Shown here: positions 5,589-13,857 of the stretch, piece after piece | Position numbering within the stretch: position 1 is the first letter of the stretch | Layout: each line of letters starts with the position of its first letter | Origin: CAYNST01 sp964399955 | GTDB taxonomy: Bacteria > Pseudomonadota > Gammaproteobacteria > Pseudomonadales > Cellvibrionaceae | DNA length: 18,310 nucleotides | Direction: 5' to 3' | Assembly (NCBI GenBank): GCA_964399955.1 | Contig: CAYNST010000064.1 | Coordinates: forward strand, 1-18,310 | Position numbers and translations under genes: made by a program | The notes under the pieces: generated by a model | Databases searched by the model: none | What the model saw: only the letters and a program-made list of their open reading frames with translations | Told to the model about the DNA's origin: nothing

Positions 5589-7009
5589 CCGGCCGCAGCG
5601 CGCACCAGGGCGTAGGCTTCCAGCGCTTCGGCACGGGCCTGGCCGTGCTCCACGATGGGGTAGGGGTAGTCCAGCCCCAGACGCACATCAGCCTGCTCCA
5701 GCACCTCGACGGGTGCCTCCCAGGGTTTATGCAGGTATTTTTTGGGCAGCCCGGCAAGCTCCGGCACCCAGCGGCGCACGTAATCCCCCTGCGGGTCAAA
5801 TTTCTCTCCCTGCAGTACCGGGTTGAATACGCGAAAGTAAGGCGCCGCATCTGCGCCGGAACCCGCCACCCACTGCCAGCCAAAGGCGTTATTGGCCAGA
5901 TCTGCATCCAGCAGGGTATCCCAAAACCACGCGGAGCCCTCGCGCCAGTTGATGCGCAGGTGTTTGCACAGGAAGGAGGCCACCACCATGCGAATGCGAT
6001 TGTGCATCCAGCCGGTGTGCCATAGCTGGCGCATGCCGGCATCCACCAGGGGGTAGCCGGTTTGCCCGCGGGTCCAGGCGCTGAAGTCTTGCTGGCTCTG
6101 GCGCCAGGGGAAGGCGCCAAATTTGGGGTTGAAGGGTTTGCTGGGCAGGTCGGGGAAATAACGCAACAGGTAGTAGCTGAAGTCGCGCCAGGCCAATTGC
6201 CGCAGAAACGGCTCCGCCGCCTGGCGGTTGCTGGAAAACGCCGTGTCCACCGCCTGCCAGACCTGCCAGGGGCTGATCTCGCCGTGGGCCAGGTGGGGAG
6301 ACAAGCGGGAGGTGCCATCTACTGCAGGCCGGTCGCGGCACTCGTCGTAGTTTGCCACCACCTCGTCCAGGGTGCGCTGCAGCGCGGCCTCGGCGCCGGC
6401 AAAACCCGGTTGCCACAGAGCCTCGAACGGCTTGGCCCAATTGGGCCGGGTGGGCAGCAGTTGCCATTGGGCGAGGGTGTCGCTGCCCAGCCTGTTGGGC
6501 ACAAAATTGAATTTCAGGGCTCTGGTGCTGAAGGGAATGGAGCACAGCTTCTGGCAGTGACGGTAATAAGCACTGAACACTTTGAACGGCGTGCCCTGGT
6601 TGGTGCGGATGTATTCCGGCTCGTACAGCAGGCGCCCGCTGTAGCCCTTGCAGCTGATGGATCTGGCCTCCAGTTGTTTCTGCAACTGATGCTGTTGCTC
6701 TGCCAGGTCCGGCTCGTAGGCCCGGCTGAAATACACCGCCTCGGCTTTGAGGGTTTTTGCCAGCTCCAGCAATACCGTCACCGGGTTGCCGCGCCGCAGT
6801 ATCAGTTGACCACCCTGTTCCTCAATGGCCTTCTGCAGGCGCTCCAAACTCTGATGCAACCACCATTTTTTAGCCGCACCGGGGCTCCAGTCCGCCTTTT
6901 CATCAAGGATGAATACCGGCACCACTTGAGCGTGGTTGTTGATGGCGGCACTGAGGGCGGGGTGGTCCTGCAGCCGAAGGTCGGCGGTAAACCAGAAGAT
7001 GGCGGTCAT
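5585..7009 (-). CDS. phr: Deoxyribodipyrimidine photolyase (cryptochrome/photolyase family)
   Basis: Blue-light DNA repair flavoprotein that reverses cyclobutane pyrimidine dimers. The 474-residue protein has an N-terminal antenna-binding Rossmann domain (FWFTADLRLQDHPAL, about residues 1-130) and a helical FAD domain with GTSRLS at 232-237, LAWRDFSYY near 272-280, TGYPLVDAGMRQLWHTGWMH near 317-336 and ADAAPYFRVFNP near 386-397. The electron-transfer tryptophan triad aligns as Trp378, Trp355 and Trp302 with the same spacing as E. coli Trp382/359/306. The form ANNAFGWQW, where E. coli has AANNGGWQW, suggests it may be nearer to class III than to E. coli PhrB. GGAG lies 9 nt upstream of the ATG. 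The stop shares bases with the convergent SRAP gene stop. A cryptochrome role cannot be excluded. Confidence 0.93.
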   Translation of the reverse strand: MTAIFWFTADLRLQDHPALSAAINNHAQVVPVFILDEKADWSPGAAKKWWLHQSLERLQKAIEEQGGQLILRRGNPVTVLLELAKTLKAEAVYFSRAYEPDLAEQQHQLQKQLEARSISCKGYSGRLLYEPEYIRTNQGTPFKVFSAYYRHCQKLCSIPFSTRALKFNFVPNRLGSDTLAQWQLLPTRPNWAKPFEALWQPGFAGAEAALQRTLDEVVANYDECRDRPAVDGTSRLSPHLAHGEISPWQVWQAVDTAFSSNRQAAEPFLRQLAWRDFSYYLLRYFPDLPSKPFNPKFGAFPWRQSQQDFSAWTRGQTGYPLVDAGMRQLWHTGWMHNRIRMVVASFLCKHLRINWREGSAWFWDTLLDADLANNAFGWQWVAGSGADAAPYFRVFNPVLQGEKFDPQGDYVRRWVPELAGLPKKYLHKPWEAPVEVLEQADVRLGLDYPYPIVEHGQARAEALEAYALVRAAAG

Positions 7010-7046
7010 TCAGGGGCGCTCCGTGCAACAACAAGTAGTGCCCGTC

Positions 7047-7075
7047 ATTACGCGGTAGTAGCTGGTCAAGATCAA
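7047..7075 (-). promoter_or_regulatory. Candidate promoter for phr
   Basis: Minus-strand TTGATC (7075-7070), a 17-bp spacer and CGTAAT (7052-7047), each four of six bases to consensus, lie about 40 bp before the phr start. Confidence 0.35.
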
Positions 7076-7145
7076 GGGTAAATTTTGCGGCCCTCCCTGC
7101 CGCCGTCCGCATTGGGCCGTTGCATTGCGTGAGGCCTGGCAGGCG

Positions 7146-7187
7146 CCAGCGGGCCCCTCCTGACGCTGACAGGGTGGGGCCCGGTGG
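7146..7187. repeat. Large GC-rich hairpin between spoVR and phr
   Basis: CGGGCCCC (7150-7157) and GGGGCCCG (7176-7183) are perfectly complementary, with an inner CCTG/CAGG stem (7159-7162 with 7170-7173) and an outer CCA/TGG extension, about 15 bp of pairing in all. It lies 23 bp past the spoVR stop on the minus strand. No T-run follows on either strand, so it is not a standard intrinsic terminator; it may stabilise or end the prkA operon mRNA in another way. Confidence 0.6.
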
Positions 7188-7209
7188 TCGGGCTGGGCAA
7201 TTCCAGGGG

Positions 7210-8724
7210 CTAGGAGGGCGCCTTGCTTTGCGGCGGGCAATGGAAGCTCTGAATGGTTTTGTCGTCCCGAACGGAGTGCAGGTGCACATCAAAACCCCAA
7301 AGGCGATGCACGTGTTTGAGTACATCCAGGGTAGAGTCGCCCAGAGGCTGGCGATTGAACTGCTGGTGATGCAGGGTGATGGAGCGGTCGCCGCGCACAT
7401 CCACTTCAAAAATCTGAATGTTCGGTTCGCGGTTGCCCAGATTGTACTGTGCCGACAGCGCCTCGCGCACGGCGCGGTAGCCCTGCTCGTCGTGAATGGA
7501 AGCCACTTCAATTACCGGCTTCTCGTCGTCGTCCAGAATGGAGAACAGCTTCAGGTCGCGAATGACTTTGGGGGACAGAAACTGCAGAATGAAGCTCTCG
7601 TCCTTGAAGTTGCGCATGGCAAAATGCACGGTTTCCAGCCAATCACTGCCGGCAATGTCCGGAAACCAGTGCTTGTCTTCCTCGGTGGGGTTTTCACACA
7701 TGCGCCGCAGGTCGGTGAAGATGGCAAAACCCAGGGTGTAGGGGTTGATGCCATTGAAGTAGGGGCTGTCATAGGACGGCTGATAAATAACGCTGGTGTG
7801 GGATTGCAGAAACTCCAGCATAAAGCCCTCGGTCACCAGGCCGCGGTCGAACATTTCGTTAAGCAAGGTGTAGTGCCAGAAGGTGGCCCAGCCTTCGTTC
7901 ATTACCTGGGTTTGGCGCTGCGGGTAAAAGTACTGGGCAATCTTGCGCACTATGCGCAGGATTTCGCGCTGCCAGGGCTCCAGCAACGGGGCTTTCTTTT
8001 CCATGAAGTACAGCAGGTTTTCCTGTGGCTCGGAGGGGAAGCGAGCGGTCTTGCGTTGTTTTTTGTCGGTTTCGTCAATGGGAATGGTGCGCCACAAGTC
8101 GTTCACCTGGCGCTGCAAATACTCTTCGCGCTCCTTCTGCCGCTCTTGTTCCTCATGGGCAGAGATAGGGTAGGGGCGTTTGTAGCGGTCTACGCCGTAG
8201 TTCATTATGGCGTGGCAGGAATCCAGTATGCTCTCTACCGCCTCAACGCCGTGCTTCTCTTCACACTCAGCAATATAGTTTTTGGCAAATACCAGGTAGT
8301 CGATGATGGACGATGCATCCGTCCAGGACCGGAACAGGTAGTTGCCTTTAAAAAAGGAGTTGTGCCCATAACAGGCATGGGCGATCACCAAGGCCTGCAT
8401 GGTCATGGTGTTTTCTTCCATGAGATAGGCAATGCAGGGGTTGGAATTGATAACTATTTCATAGGCCAGGCCCATTTGCCCGCGCTTGTAAGACTGCTCC
8501 ACGTTCAAAAACTGCTTGCCATAGGACCAATGGTTGTAGCCCAGCGGCATGCCTACCGAGGCGTAGGCGTCCATCATCTGCTCAGAGCTGATGACCTCTA
8601 TCTGGTTGGGGTAGGTGTCCAGTCTGAACTCTTTGGCGATCTCGGCAATGGCTTTGTCATAGGCTTCGACCAGTTCAAAGCTCCACTCCGAGGTAGTGGA
8701 AATGGGGTTAGCAGCCAGGCTCAT
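7210..8724 (-). CDS. ycgB: SpoVR family protein (YcgB)
   Basis: Homologue of Bacillus SpoVR and E. coli YcgB (about 510 residues), of unclear biochemistry; the family accompanies the PrkA kinase and the VWA protein YeaH in many non-sporulating proteobacteria. The 504-residue protein carries the conserved stretches PLGYNHWSYGK (60-70), YEIVINSNPCIAYLMEEN (88-105), AHACYGHNSFFKGNY (115-129), NEGWATFWHY (276-285) and NPYTLGFAIF. The His and Glu residues within these are suggestive of a metal site, which is inference. The ATG begins directly after the yeaH stop with no gap, and the AAGGTCG just upstream, inside yeaH, is a usable ribosome-binding site. It is the last gene of the prkA-yeaH-ycgB operon. 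Confidence 0.95.
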   Translation of the reverse strand: MSLAANPISTTSEWSFELVEAYDKAIAEIAKEFRLDTYPNQIEVISSEQMMDAYASVGMPLGYNHWSYGKQFLNVEQSYKRGQMGLAYEIVINSNPCIAYLMEENTMTMQALVIAHACYGHNSFFKGNYLFRSWTDASSIIDYLVFAKNYIAECEEKHGVEAVESILDSCHAIMNYGVDRYKRPYPISAHEEQERQKEREEYLQRQVNDLWRTIPIDETDKKQRKTARFPSEPQENLLYFMEKKAPLLEPWQREILRIVRKIAQYFYPQRQTQVMNEGWATFWHYTLLNEMFDRGLVTEGFMLEFLQSHTSVIYQPSYDSPYFNGINPYTLGFAIFTDLRRMCENPTEEDKHWFPDIAGSDWLETVHFAMRNFKDESFILQFLSPKVIRDLKLFSILDDDEKPVIEVASIHDEQGYRAVREALSAQYNLGNREPNIQIFEVDVRGDRSITLHHQQFNRQPLGDSTLDVLKHVHRLWGFDVHLHSVRDDKTIQSFHCPPQSKAPS

Positions 8725-9996
8725 TTACGCGACCTTTTTCTGAAACAGTTGCCGGAACACCGGGTAGATATCGCCCACGTCCATCAGCTGGCGCATGGCG
8801 AAGGTCTCCGGATAATCCTCTGCCACTTTTTGATAGGACTCCCACAAAGCCTGATGTTCCCGCGTGGTAATTTCAATGTAGGAGAAATATTGCAGTTGCG
8901 GCATCAAACGCTCGGTTAACAATTTATAGCAAATGCTGGAGTCATCGTTCCAGTTGTCTCCATCAGACGCCTGCGCGGCGTAGATGTTCCAGTGCGACGC
9001 GGGGTAGCGGTCGGTGATGATGTCGTCGGTCAGGCGCAGGGCACTGGAGACAATGGTGCCGCCGGTTTCGCGGCTGTAGAAAAACTCCTGCTCGTCCACC
9101 TCCTTGGCGCTGGTGTGGTGACGAATGAACACTACCTCGGTGTGCTCGTAGCTGCGCTGCAGGAACAGGTACAGCAACATGAAGAAGCGTTTGGCAATGT
9201 CTTTGGTGGCCTGGTCCATGGAGCCGGACACATCCATGATGCAGAACATGACGGCCCGTGAACGCGGCACTGGCTGTTTGACGTGCAGGTTGTATTTAAG
9301 GTCAAAGTCGTCCAGCCAGGGCACGCGCTTGATGCGTTTTTTCAGCGCTTCAATTTCTTTTTCAACTTCACGCAGACGCGCCACATCCAGTGGCAGAACG
9401 GCGTCGGCCAGCTCTGCCGCCTCGGCCTCCAGCAGCTTCAACTGGCGGCGCTTGCCACCGGTCAGGGCAATGCGGCGAGCGTTGGCTGCACGCAGAGAGC
9501 GCACAATATTGACCTTGCCGGGGCTGCCCTCGTTGGAGAAGCCCGCCCGCTGCAGTTTGTACTCGGAGTCGGAGGCCAGCTGGCGCTTGACCAGGTTGGG
9601 CAGCGCCAGATCCTCGAACATGAAGTTCAGGAACTCTTCCTGGGTGATGTTGAAGGCAAATTCGTCCATGCCCTCGCCGCTGTCACTGGCATTGCCCTTG
9701 CCGGCGCCACCGCCACCGCCCTCCGGACGTTTGATGCGATCGCCGGAAACAAACTCGCGGTTGCCTGGCAAGACGCGGCTGCGCAGGCCACCGTTGCCGT
9801 GGTTAAACACCGGCTCACTGATATCCTTGGTGGGGATGCTGATTTTTTCCCCAACGTGAATATCGGTAATCGAGCGCTTGTCGATGGCCTCCGAAACCGC
9901 TTTCTTGATGTGTTGGCGGTAGCGCTCCAGAAACCTTTGCCGGTTAATGGTGCTTTTGTTTTTTGCGTTCAACCTACGGTCAACTATGTAGCTCAC
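8725..9996 (-). CDS. yeaH: YeaH/YhbH family VWA-domain protein (DUF444)
   Basis: Partner protein of the PrkA/YeaG kinase. I chose GTG at 9996, giving MSYIVDRRLNAKNKS as in E. coli YeaH (MTWFIDRRLNGKNKS), with GAGGAG six bases upstream; the product is 423 residues against 427 in E. coli. A longer reading from 10095 runs into prkA and is rejected. Visible features: DISEPVFNHGNGG near residues 58-70, a poly-Gly linker near 93-98, a probable coiled coil around 180-225, and a von Willebrand A domain with the MIDAS motif DVSGS (Asp255, Ser257, Ser259) and downstream ETGGTIVSSAL. It lies 25 bp after prkA and directly abuts ycgB, clearly one operon. Confidence 0.95.
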   Translation of the reverse strand: MSYIVDRRLNAKNKSTINRQRFLERYRQHIKKAVSEAIDKRSITDIHVGEKISIPTKDISEPVFNHGNGGLRSRVLPGNREFVSGDRIKRPEGGGGGAGKGNASDSGEGMDEFAFNITQEEFLNFMFEDLALPNLVKRQLASDSEYKLQRAGFSNEGSPGKVNIVRSLRAANARRIALTGGKRRQLKLLEAEAAELADAVLPLDVARLREVEKEIEALKKRIKRVPWLDDFDLKYNLHVKQPVPRSRAVMFCIMDVSGSMDQATKDIAKRFFMLLYLFLQRSYEHTEVVFIRHHTSAKEVDEQEFFYSRETGGTIVSSALRLTDDIITDRYPASHWNIYAAQASDGDNWNDDSSICYKLLTERLMPQLQYFSYIEITTREHQALWESYQKVAEDYPETFAMRQLMDVGDIYPVFRQLFQKKVA

Positions 9997-10021
9997 GCAG
10001 TACTCCTCATCAGTGGTGTCT

Positions 10022-11944
10022 TTACTGGGATTTGCGCACGCGCAGATACCATTCAGACAACAGGCGCACTTGTTTCTCCGTATAGCCGCGCTCAATCATG
10101 CGGGCAACAAAATCCTCGTGCTTTTTCTGATCCTCTTTAGAGGACTTGGCACTGAAGGAAATCACCGGCAGCAGGTCCTCGGTGTTGGAGAACATTTTTT
10201 TCTCGATGACCGCACGCAGTTTCTCGTAGCTGGACCAGGTTGGGTTGTTGCCGTTGTTGTTGGCCCGCGCCCGCAGCACAAAGTTGACGATCTCGTTGCG
10301 GAAGTCCTTGGGGTTGCTGATGCCGGCCGGTTTTTCGATTTTCTCCAGTTCCTCGTTCAAGGCGCCGCGGTCCAGGATTTCCCCGGTTTCCGGGTCGCGG
10401 TATTCCTGATCCTGAATCCAGAAGTCGGCATAGGTCACGTAGCGGTCAAAGATGTTTTGTCCGTACTCGGCGTAGGACTCCAGATAGGCCGTTTGAATTT
10501 CTTTGCCGATAAAGCTCACGTAGCGCGGCGCCAGGTATTCCTTGATGAAGGCCAGGTAACGGGTGGCCACTTCTTCTGCAAACTGTTCCTGCTCAATCTG
10601 TTGTTCAAGTACATACAGCAGGTGCACAGGGTTGGCAGACACTTCAGTGGAATCAAAATTGAATACACGGGAGAGGATCTTGAAGGCAAAGCGCGTGGAC
10701 AGGCCGCTCATGCCCTCGTCAACGCCGGCGGCGTCGCGGTACTCCTGCATGGATTTGGCCTTGGGATCCGTGTCTTTAAGATTCTCGCCGTCGTAGACCC
10801 GCATCTTGGAGAACAAATTGGAGTTTTCCGGCACCTTCAAGCGCGACAACACGCTGAACTGGGCCAGCAGCTTGAGGGTGTCCGGCGCGCAGGGGGCTTG
10901 GCGCAGTGAGCTGTGCTGCAGCAGTTTTTCATAAATCTTGATTTCTTCCGACACGCGCAGGCAGTAGGGCACCTTGACGATATAGACCCGGTCGATGAAA
11001 GCTTCATTGTTTTTGTTGTGTTTGAACGCCTGCCATTCGGATTCGTTGGAGTGAGCCAGCACAATGCCGTCAAAGGGGATGGCGCCCAAGCCTTCGGTGC
11101 CGTTGAAGTTGCCCTCCTGGGTGGCCGTCAGCAGTGGGTGCAGCACCTTGATGGGTGCCTTGAACATTTCCACAAACTCCATGATGCCTTGGTTGGCGCG
11201 GCATAAACCGCCGGAAAAGGCGTAGGCGTCCGGGTCGTTCTGTGGGAAGTCTTCGAGTTTGCGGATGTCCACCTTGCCCACAAGAGACGAGATATCCTGA
11301 TTGTTTTCGTCACCCGGCTCGGTTTTGGCAATCGCCACCTGATTGAGGATGGACGGGTAAACCTTGACCACGCGAAACTCGCTGATGTCGCCGCCGTATT
11401 CCTTGAGGCGCTTTGCGGCCCAGGGTGACATCAAGGTTTTGACATAGCGGCGGGGAATGCCAAAATCTTCTTCAAGAATGGCGCCGTCCTCTTCCGGGTC
11501 AAACAGGCCCAAGGGCGATTCAAATACCGGCGAACCCTTGATGCAATAGATGGGTTGTTTTTCCATCAGGCTTTTTAGTTTTTCTGCCAGGGACGACTTG
11601 CCGCCGCCTACCGGGCCCAGCAGATAGAGGATTTGTTTCTTTTCTTCCAAGCCCTGGGCGGCGTGGCGAAAATAGGAGACGATCTGCTCTATGGCTTCTT
11701 CCATGCCATAAAATTCTTCAAACACCGGGTAGCGTTTGATGATCTTGTTCGAGAAAATCCGGCTGGCGCGCGAGTCGCGGGCAGTGTCTACCAACACCGG
11801 TTCACCTATGGCCAGCAGCATGCGCTCGGCGGCGGTTGCGTAAACAGCCCGGTCCGACTTGCACAGCTCCAGGTACTCCTGAATCGACATTTCCTCCTGT
11901 TGAGTCGCTTCGAATCTTTGACGGTAGTGGCTGAAGATCGACAT
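10022..11944 (-). CDS. prkA: PrkA family serine protein kinase (YeaG)
   Basis: AAA-like ATPase/kinase of the PrkA family. The 640-residue protein matches E. coli YeaG (644) in length and sequence. The P-loop GPVGGGKS is at residues 110-117, followed by SPVFESPLGLFDPEEDG, the AAA sensor-like GIVLAHSNESEW and a C-terminal PrkA kinase-like domain (about 390-640). In E. coli, YeaG is needed for survival of prolonged nitrogen starvation and the operon is linked to RpoN/NtrC and RpoS control (established knowledge). Here the start ATG at 11944 has GAGGAG at 8-nt spacing. It heads the prkA-yeaH-ycgB operon, and a sigma-54-type promoter lies upstream. Confidence 0.96.
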   Translation of the reverse strand: MSIFSHYRQRFEATQQEEMSIQEYLELCKSDRAVYATAAERMLLAIGEPVLVDTARDSRASRIFSNKIIKRYPVFEEFYGMEEAIEQIVSYFRHAAQGLEEKKQILYLLGPVGGGKSSLAEKLKSLMEKQPIYCIKGSPVFESPLGLFDPEEDGAILEEDFGIPRRYVKTLMSPWAAKRLKEYGGDISEFRVVKVYPSILNQVAIAKTEPGDENNQDISSLVGKVDIRKLEDFPQNDPDAYAFSGGLCRANQGIMEFVEMFKAPIKVLHPLLTATQEGNFNGTEGLGAIPFDGIVLAHSNESEWQAFKHNKNNEAFIDRVYIVKVPYCLRVSEEIKIYEKLLQHSSLRQAPCAPDTLKLLAQFSVLSRLKVPENSNLFSKMRVYDGENLKDTDPKAKSMQEYRDAAGVDEGMSGLSTRFAFKILSRVFNFDSTEVSANPVHLLYVLEQQIEQEQFAEEVATRYLAFIKEYLAPRYVSFIGKEIQTAYLESYAEYGQNIFDRYVTYADFWIQDQEYRDPETGEILDRGALNEELEKIEKPAGISNPKDFRNEIVNFVLRARANNNGNNPTWSSYEKLRAVIEKKMFSNTEDLLPVISFSAKSSKEDQKKHEDFVARMIERGYTEKQVRLLSEWYLRVRKSQ

Positions 11945-12011
11945 ATGAAAGACTCCTCAAAAAAACGGCATGAATCTGGCGCATGAACTGGCTGAAGCGG
12001 GTCTCTGACGG

Positions 12012-12026
12012 GCAAGGGCTGCCCCA
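12012..12026 (-). promoter_or_regulatory. Candidate sigma-54 (-24/-12) promoter for prkA-yeaH-ycgB
   Basis: Minus-strand TGGGGCAGCCCTTGC (12026-12012) has GG and GC separated by exactly 10 bp and matches eight of eleven fixed bases of TGGCACG-N4-TTGC. Transcription would begin about 12000, giving a leader near 55 nt before prkA. An AT-rich tract at 12090-12115 upstream could help DNA bending, but I found no clear NtrC-type enhancer site. Confidence 0.55.
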
Positions 12027-12060
12027 TGTCTTGCAGCACAGGTTCTTATAACCCTATTGC

Positions 12061-12525
12061 TAATCATAGACCTTGAAAGCGTGCGCGATGGTATATTTAT
12101 TAGAATTTGACGAATCGCTGATGAGTGTTTGGACTGGCATTGTTTTGTTCCAGTTCCATTGATTACCGGTGCTTTTTTCATACGGTAAACCTCGGGTTCC
12201 AGCTCTGTCAGACGGCTTTATACAAGAAACAAGCCAAGCACTTGCAGAGTGATTGCCTGCAGGTAAAACCGGGAGACCTGCGTTGATCACATGAACAAAA
12301 TACGGGATAAAAGCTTTAAAATACAAGCTTTTCCGTTAATTGTTGGCGGGCTTGAGTAATGCGTCCGGCCCAGGCGGGCACGGCGGTGAAAGCAAAGCGG
12401 GCGAGGGCGGGGCGCATGCCCTCTGGCCGGCCTGCGGGGCGGCCGGGTAACATCAGCTTCGGCGTGGCAGGCTCTGGCCGGTTATGGCGCCACGGGTTGA
12501 ACAGCGGCTGGCGAGCGCGCCGGCC
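12061..12525. other. Intergenic region between prkA and ispA
   Basis: No convincing gene was found. The left part (to about 12345) is AT-rich and contains two inverted repeats: GCAGGT/ACCTGC (12259-12264 with 12276-12281) and AAAAGCTT/AAGCTTTT (12309-12316 with 12325-12332). The right part (about 12360-12525) is very GC-rich, with a CCGGCC/GGCCGG hairpin (12427-12432 with 12441-12446) and a direct repeat CTCTGGCCGG (12421 and 12472). In related genomes dxs usually follows ispA here; no dxs-like reading is seen on either strand. Confidence 0.6.
12309..12332. repeat. Perfect AT-rich inverted repeat in the prkA-ispA gap
   Basis: AAAAGCTT and AAGCTTTT are 8-bp perfect inverted repeats with an 8-base spacer (TAAAATAC). 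Each half includes the palindrome AAGCTT. It could be an operator, or a weak terminator for ispA read on the minus strand. Confidence 0.5.
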
Positions 12526-13422
12526 TCAATGGGTGCGGGCAATCATATAGGCGGACAGGTCCCGTAGTAAATCGGCCCGTTCGTCGTACCGCTGCAACGC
12601 CTCCAGGGCACTTTGGTGCAACTCCTGCGCCTTGGCACGCGCGCCGTCCAGCCCCAGCAAGGAGACGTAGGTCGGTTTGTTGCGAACCAGGTCCGCGCCC
12701 TGGCGCTTGCCCAGGGTCTGAGTGTCGGCAACCACATCCAGAATGTCGTCCTGCACCTGAAACGACAAACCGATGGCATTGGCGTAGTGCCGCAGGGGCT
12801 TGAGCGCGGTGGCGTCCGTCTGGCCTGCGGCTACCGCGCCCATTACCACAGCGGATTCAATCAGGGCGCCGGTCTTGTGGCTGTGCATGCGCGCCAGCTG
12901 GTCCAGGCTGGGGGTTGTATTTTGTGCTGCCAAATCAATGGCTTGTCCTGCAACCATGCCGGTTGCACCAGCCGCCCGAGCCAATTCCTGTATCAGGGCC
13001 ACCACGGTCGCCGGCGGCGCATTCAGTTGCGCCAGGGTCTCAAATGCCAGGCATTGCAAGGCATCTCCCGCCAAGATCGCCGTGGCCTCGTCAAAGGCAA
13101 TGTGACAGGTGGGTTCACCGCGCCGCAGGTCGTCATCGTCCATGGCGGGCAGGTCGTCGTGAATGAGGCTGTAGGCGTGAATGCACTCGACCGCGCAAGC
13201 GGCGGCGTCTACCGCAGGGGACTCCGCCTTGCCGCCCACGGCCACCGCGCTGGCATAGGTCAGTATCGGGCGCACCCGCTTGCCTCCGCGCAACAGGCCA
13301 TAGGTCATGCATTGCAATAACCGTTCGCCGTCGGGTACCCGGGGGGGGAGGGTGTTGGCAAGATTCTGGTCTGCGCGCTTGCGGTAGAGCGCAACAAACT
13401 GCTTCAGCTGTGGGCTCATCAT
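12526..13422 (-). CDS. ispA: Polyprenyl synthetase (farnesyl diphosphate synthase), IspA
   Basis: Condenses isopentenyl diphosphate with DMAPP and GPP to make farnesyl diphosphate for quinones and undecaprenyl phosphate. The 298-residue protein has the first Asp-rich motif HDDLPAMDDDDLRRG (Asp89-Asp90 onward), GGKRVRP at 46-52, HSHKTGALI near 180-188 and the second Asp-rich motif QDDILD at 224-229. The first ATG (13422) overlaps the xseB stop in an ATGA arrangement; a second in-frame ATG follows at once, so the exact start is uncertain by one codon. xseB-ispA order is conserved in gammaproteobacteria, but the usual third gene, dxs, is absent. Confidence 0.95.
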   Translation of the reverse strand: MMSPQLKQFVALYRKRADQNLANTLPPRVPDGERLLQCMTYGLLRGGKRVRPILTYASAVAVGGKAESPAVDAAACAVECIHAYSLIHDDLPAMDDDDLRRGEPTCHIAFDEATAILAGDALQCLAFETLAQLNAPPATVVALIQELARAAGATGMVAGQAIDLAAQNTTPSLDQLARMHSHKTGALIESAVVMGAVAAGQTDATALKPLRHYANAIGLSFQVQDDILDVVADTQTLGKRQGADLVRNKPTYVSLLGLDGARAKAQELHQSALEALQRYDERADLLRDLSAYMIARTH

Positions 13423-13664
13423 TGGTTGTCTTCAGCTTCCTCAAAGGGCACGGACTCCAAGCCGTCAGCCGAGCCCAGCAGCACAGCCACTTTTTGTTCT
13501 GCGGCTTGCAGCATCTCCTGGCACTCACGCGTGAGCCGAATACCTTGTTCAAACGACTTCAGGGACTGCTCCAGGCTTAGATCGCCGCTTTCCAGTGATG
13601 CAACTATGGCTTCCAGCTCGCTTAGGGACTTCTCGAACTCTATTGGCTTTTTACGTGTGGCCAT
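13419..13664 (-). CDS. xseB: Exodeoxyribonuclease VII small subunit XseB
   Basis: Small subunit of exonuclease VII, which degrades single-stranded DNA together with XseA. The 81-residue protein has the family length and motifs FEKSLSELEAIVASLESGDL (9-28) and SLEQSLKSFEQGIRLTRECQEML, forming a helical hairpin, and an acidic C-terminal tail. GGAGA lies 9 nt upstream of the ATG. It overlaps ispA by four bases. A 5-bp inverted repeat (AGTGT/ACACT) sits just upstream of the ribosome-binding site. It is divergent from pomA. Confidence 0.93.
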   Translation of the reverse strand: MATRKKPIEFEKSLSELEAIVASLESGDLSLEQSLKSFEQGIRLTRECQEMLQAAEQKVAVLLGSADGLESVPFEEAEDNQ

Positions 13665-13857
13665 TCATGTCTCTCCTACAGTGTCGCAACACTACCTAAG
13701 GCCCCCAGAGCGGTCAATCAAAAGATGCTTGCAGTGCCATAACCCTGGCTGCGCTCTGTTCTGGGGCGCACTGCACCAGAGTGGACGCGCTGGCTGCCCC
13801 AGGGCGGCATGGCCGCCAGGCTAAATTCCCGCTGCTTTGCCGGTTTGTGTCTAGACT

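Noticed and set aside
7120..8919. A 599-codon plus-strand frame opposite ycgB
   Set aside because: Shadow of the well-supported ycgB and yeaH genes, with no family motifs or ribosome-binding site.
9997..10095. N-terminal extension of yeaH into prkA
   Set aside because: The GTG at 9996 has a good Shine-Dalgarno and matches the E. coli start; the extension is Cys-rich and overlaps prkA coding sequence.
12350..12362. A 12-base string TTGAGTAATGCG shared with 18200-18211
   Set aside because: Matches of 12 bases are expected by chance in a window of this length, and one copy spans the SMP-30 stop codon.
12359..12550. A 63-codon plus-strand frame in the GC-rich part of the prkA-ispA gap
   Set aside because: Low-complexity Arg/Gly/Pro composition, no ribosome-binding site, and it runs into ispA on the other strand.
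13829..13856. Possible sigma-28 flagellar promoter (TAAA then GCCG) upstream of pomA
   Set aside because: The spacing is two bases too short and the downstream box matches GCCGATAA poorly.
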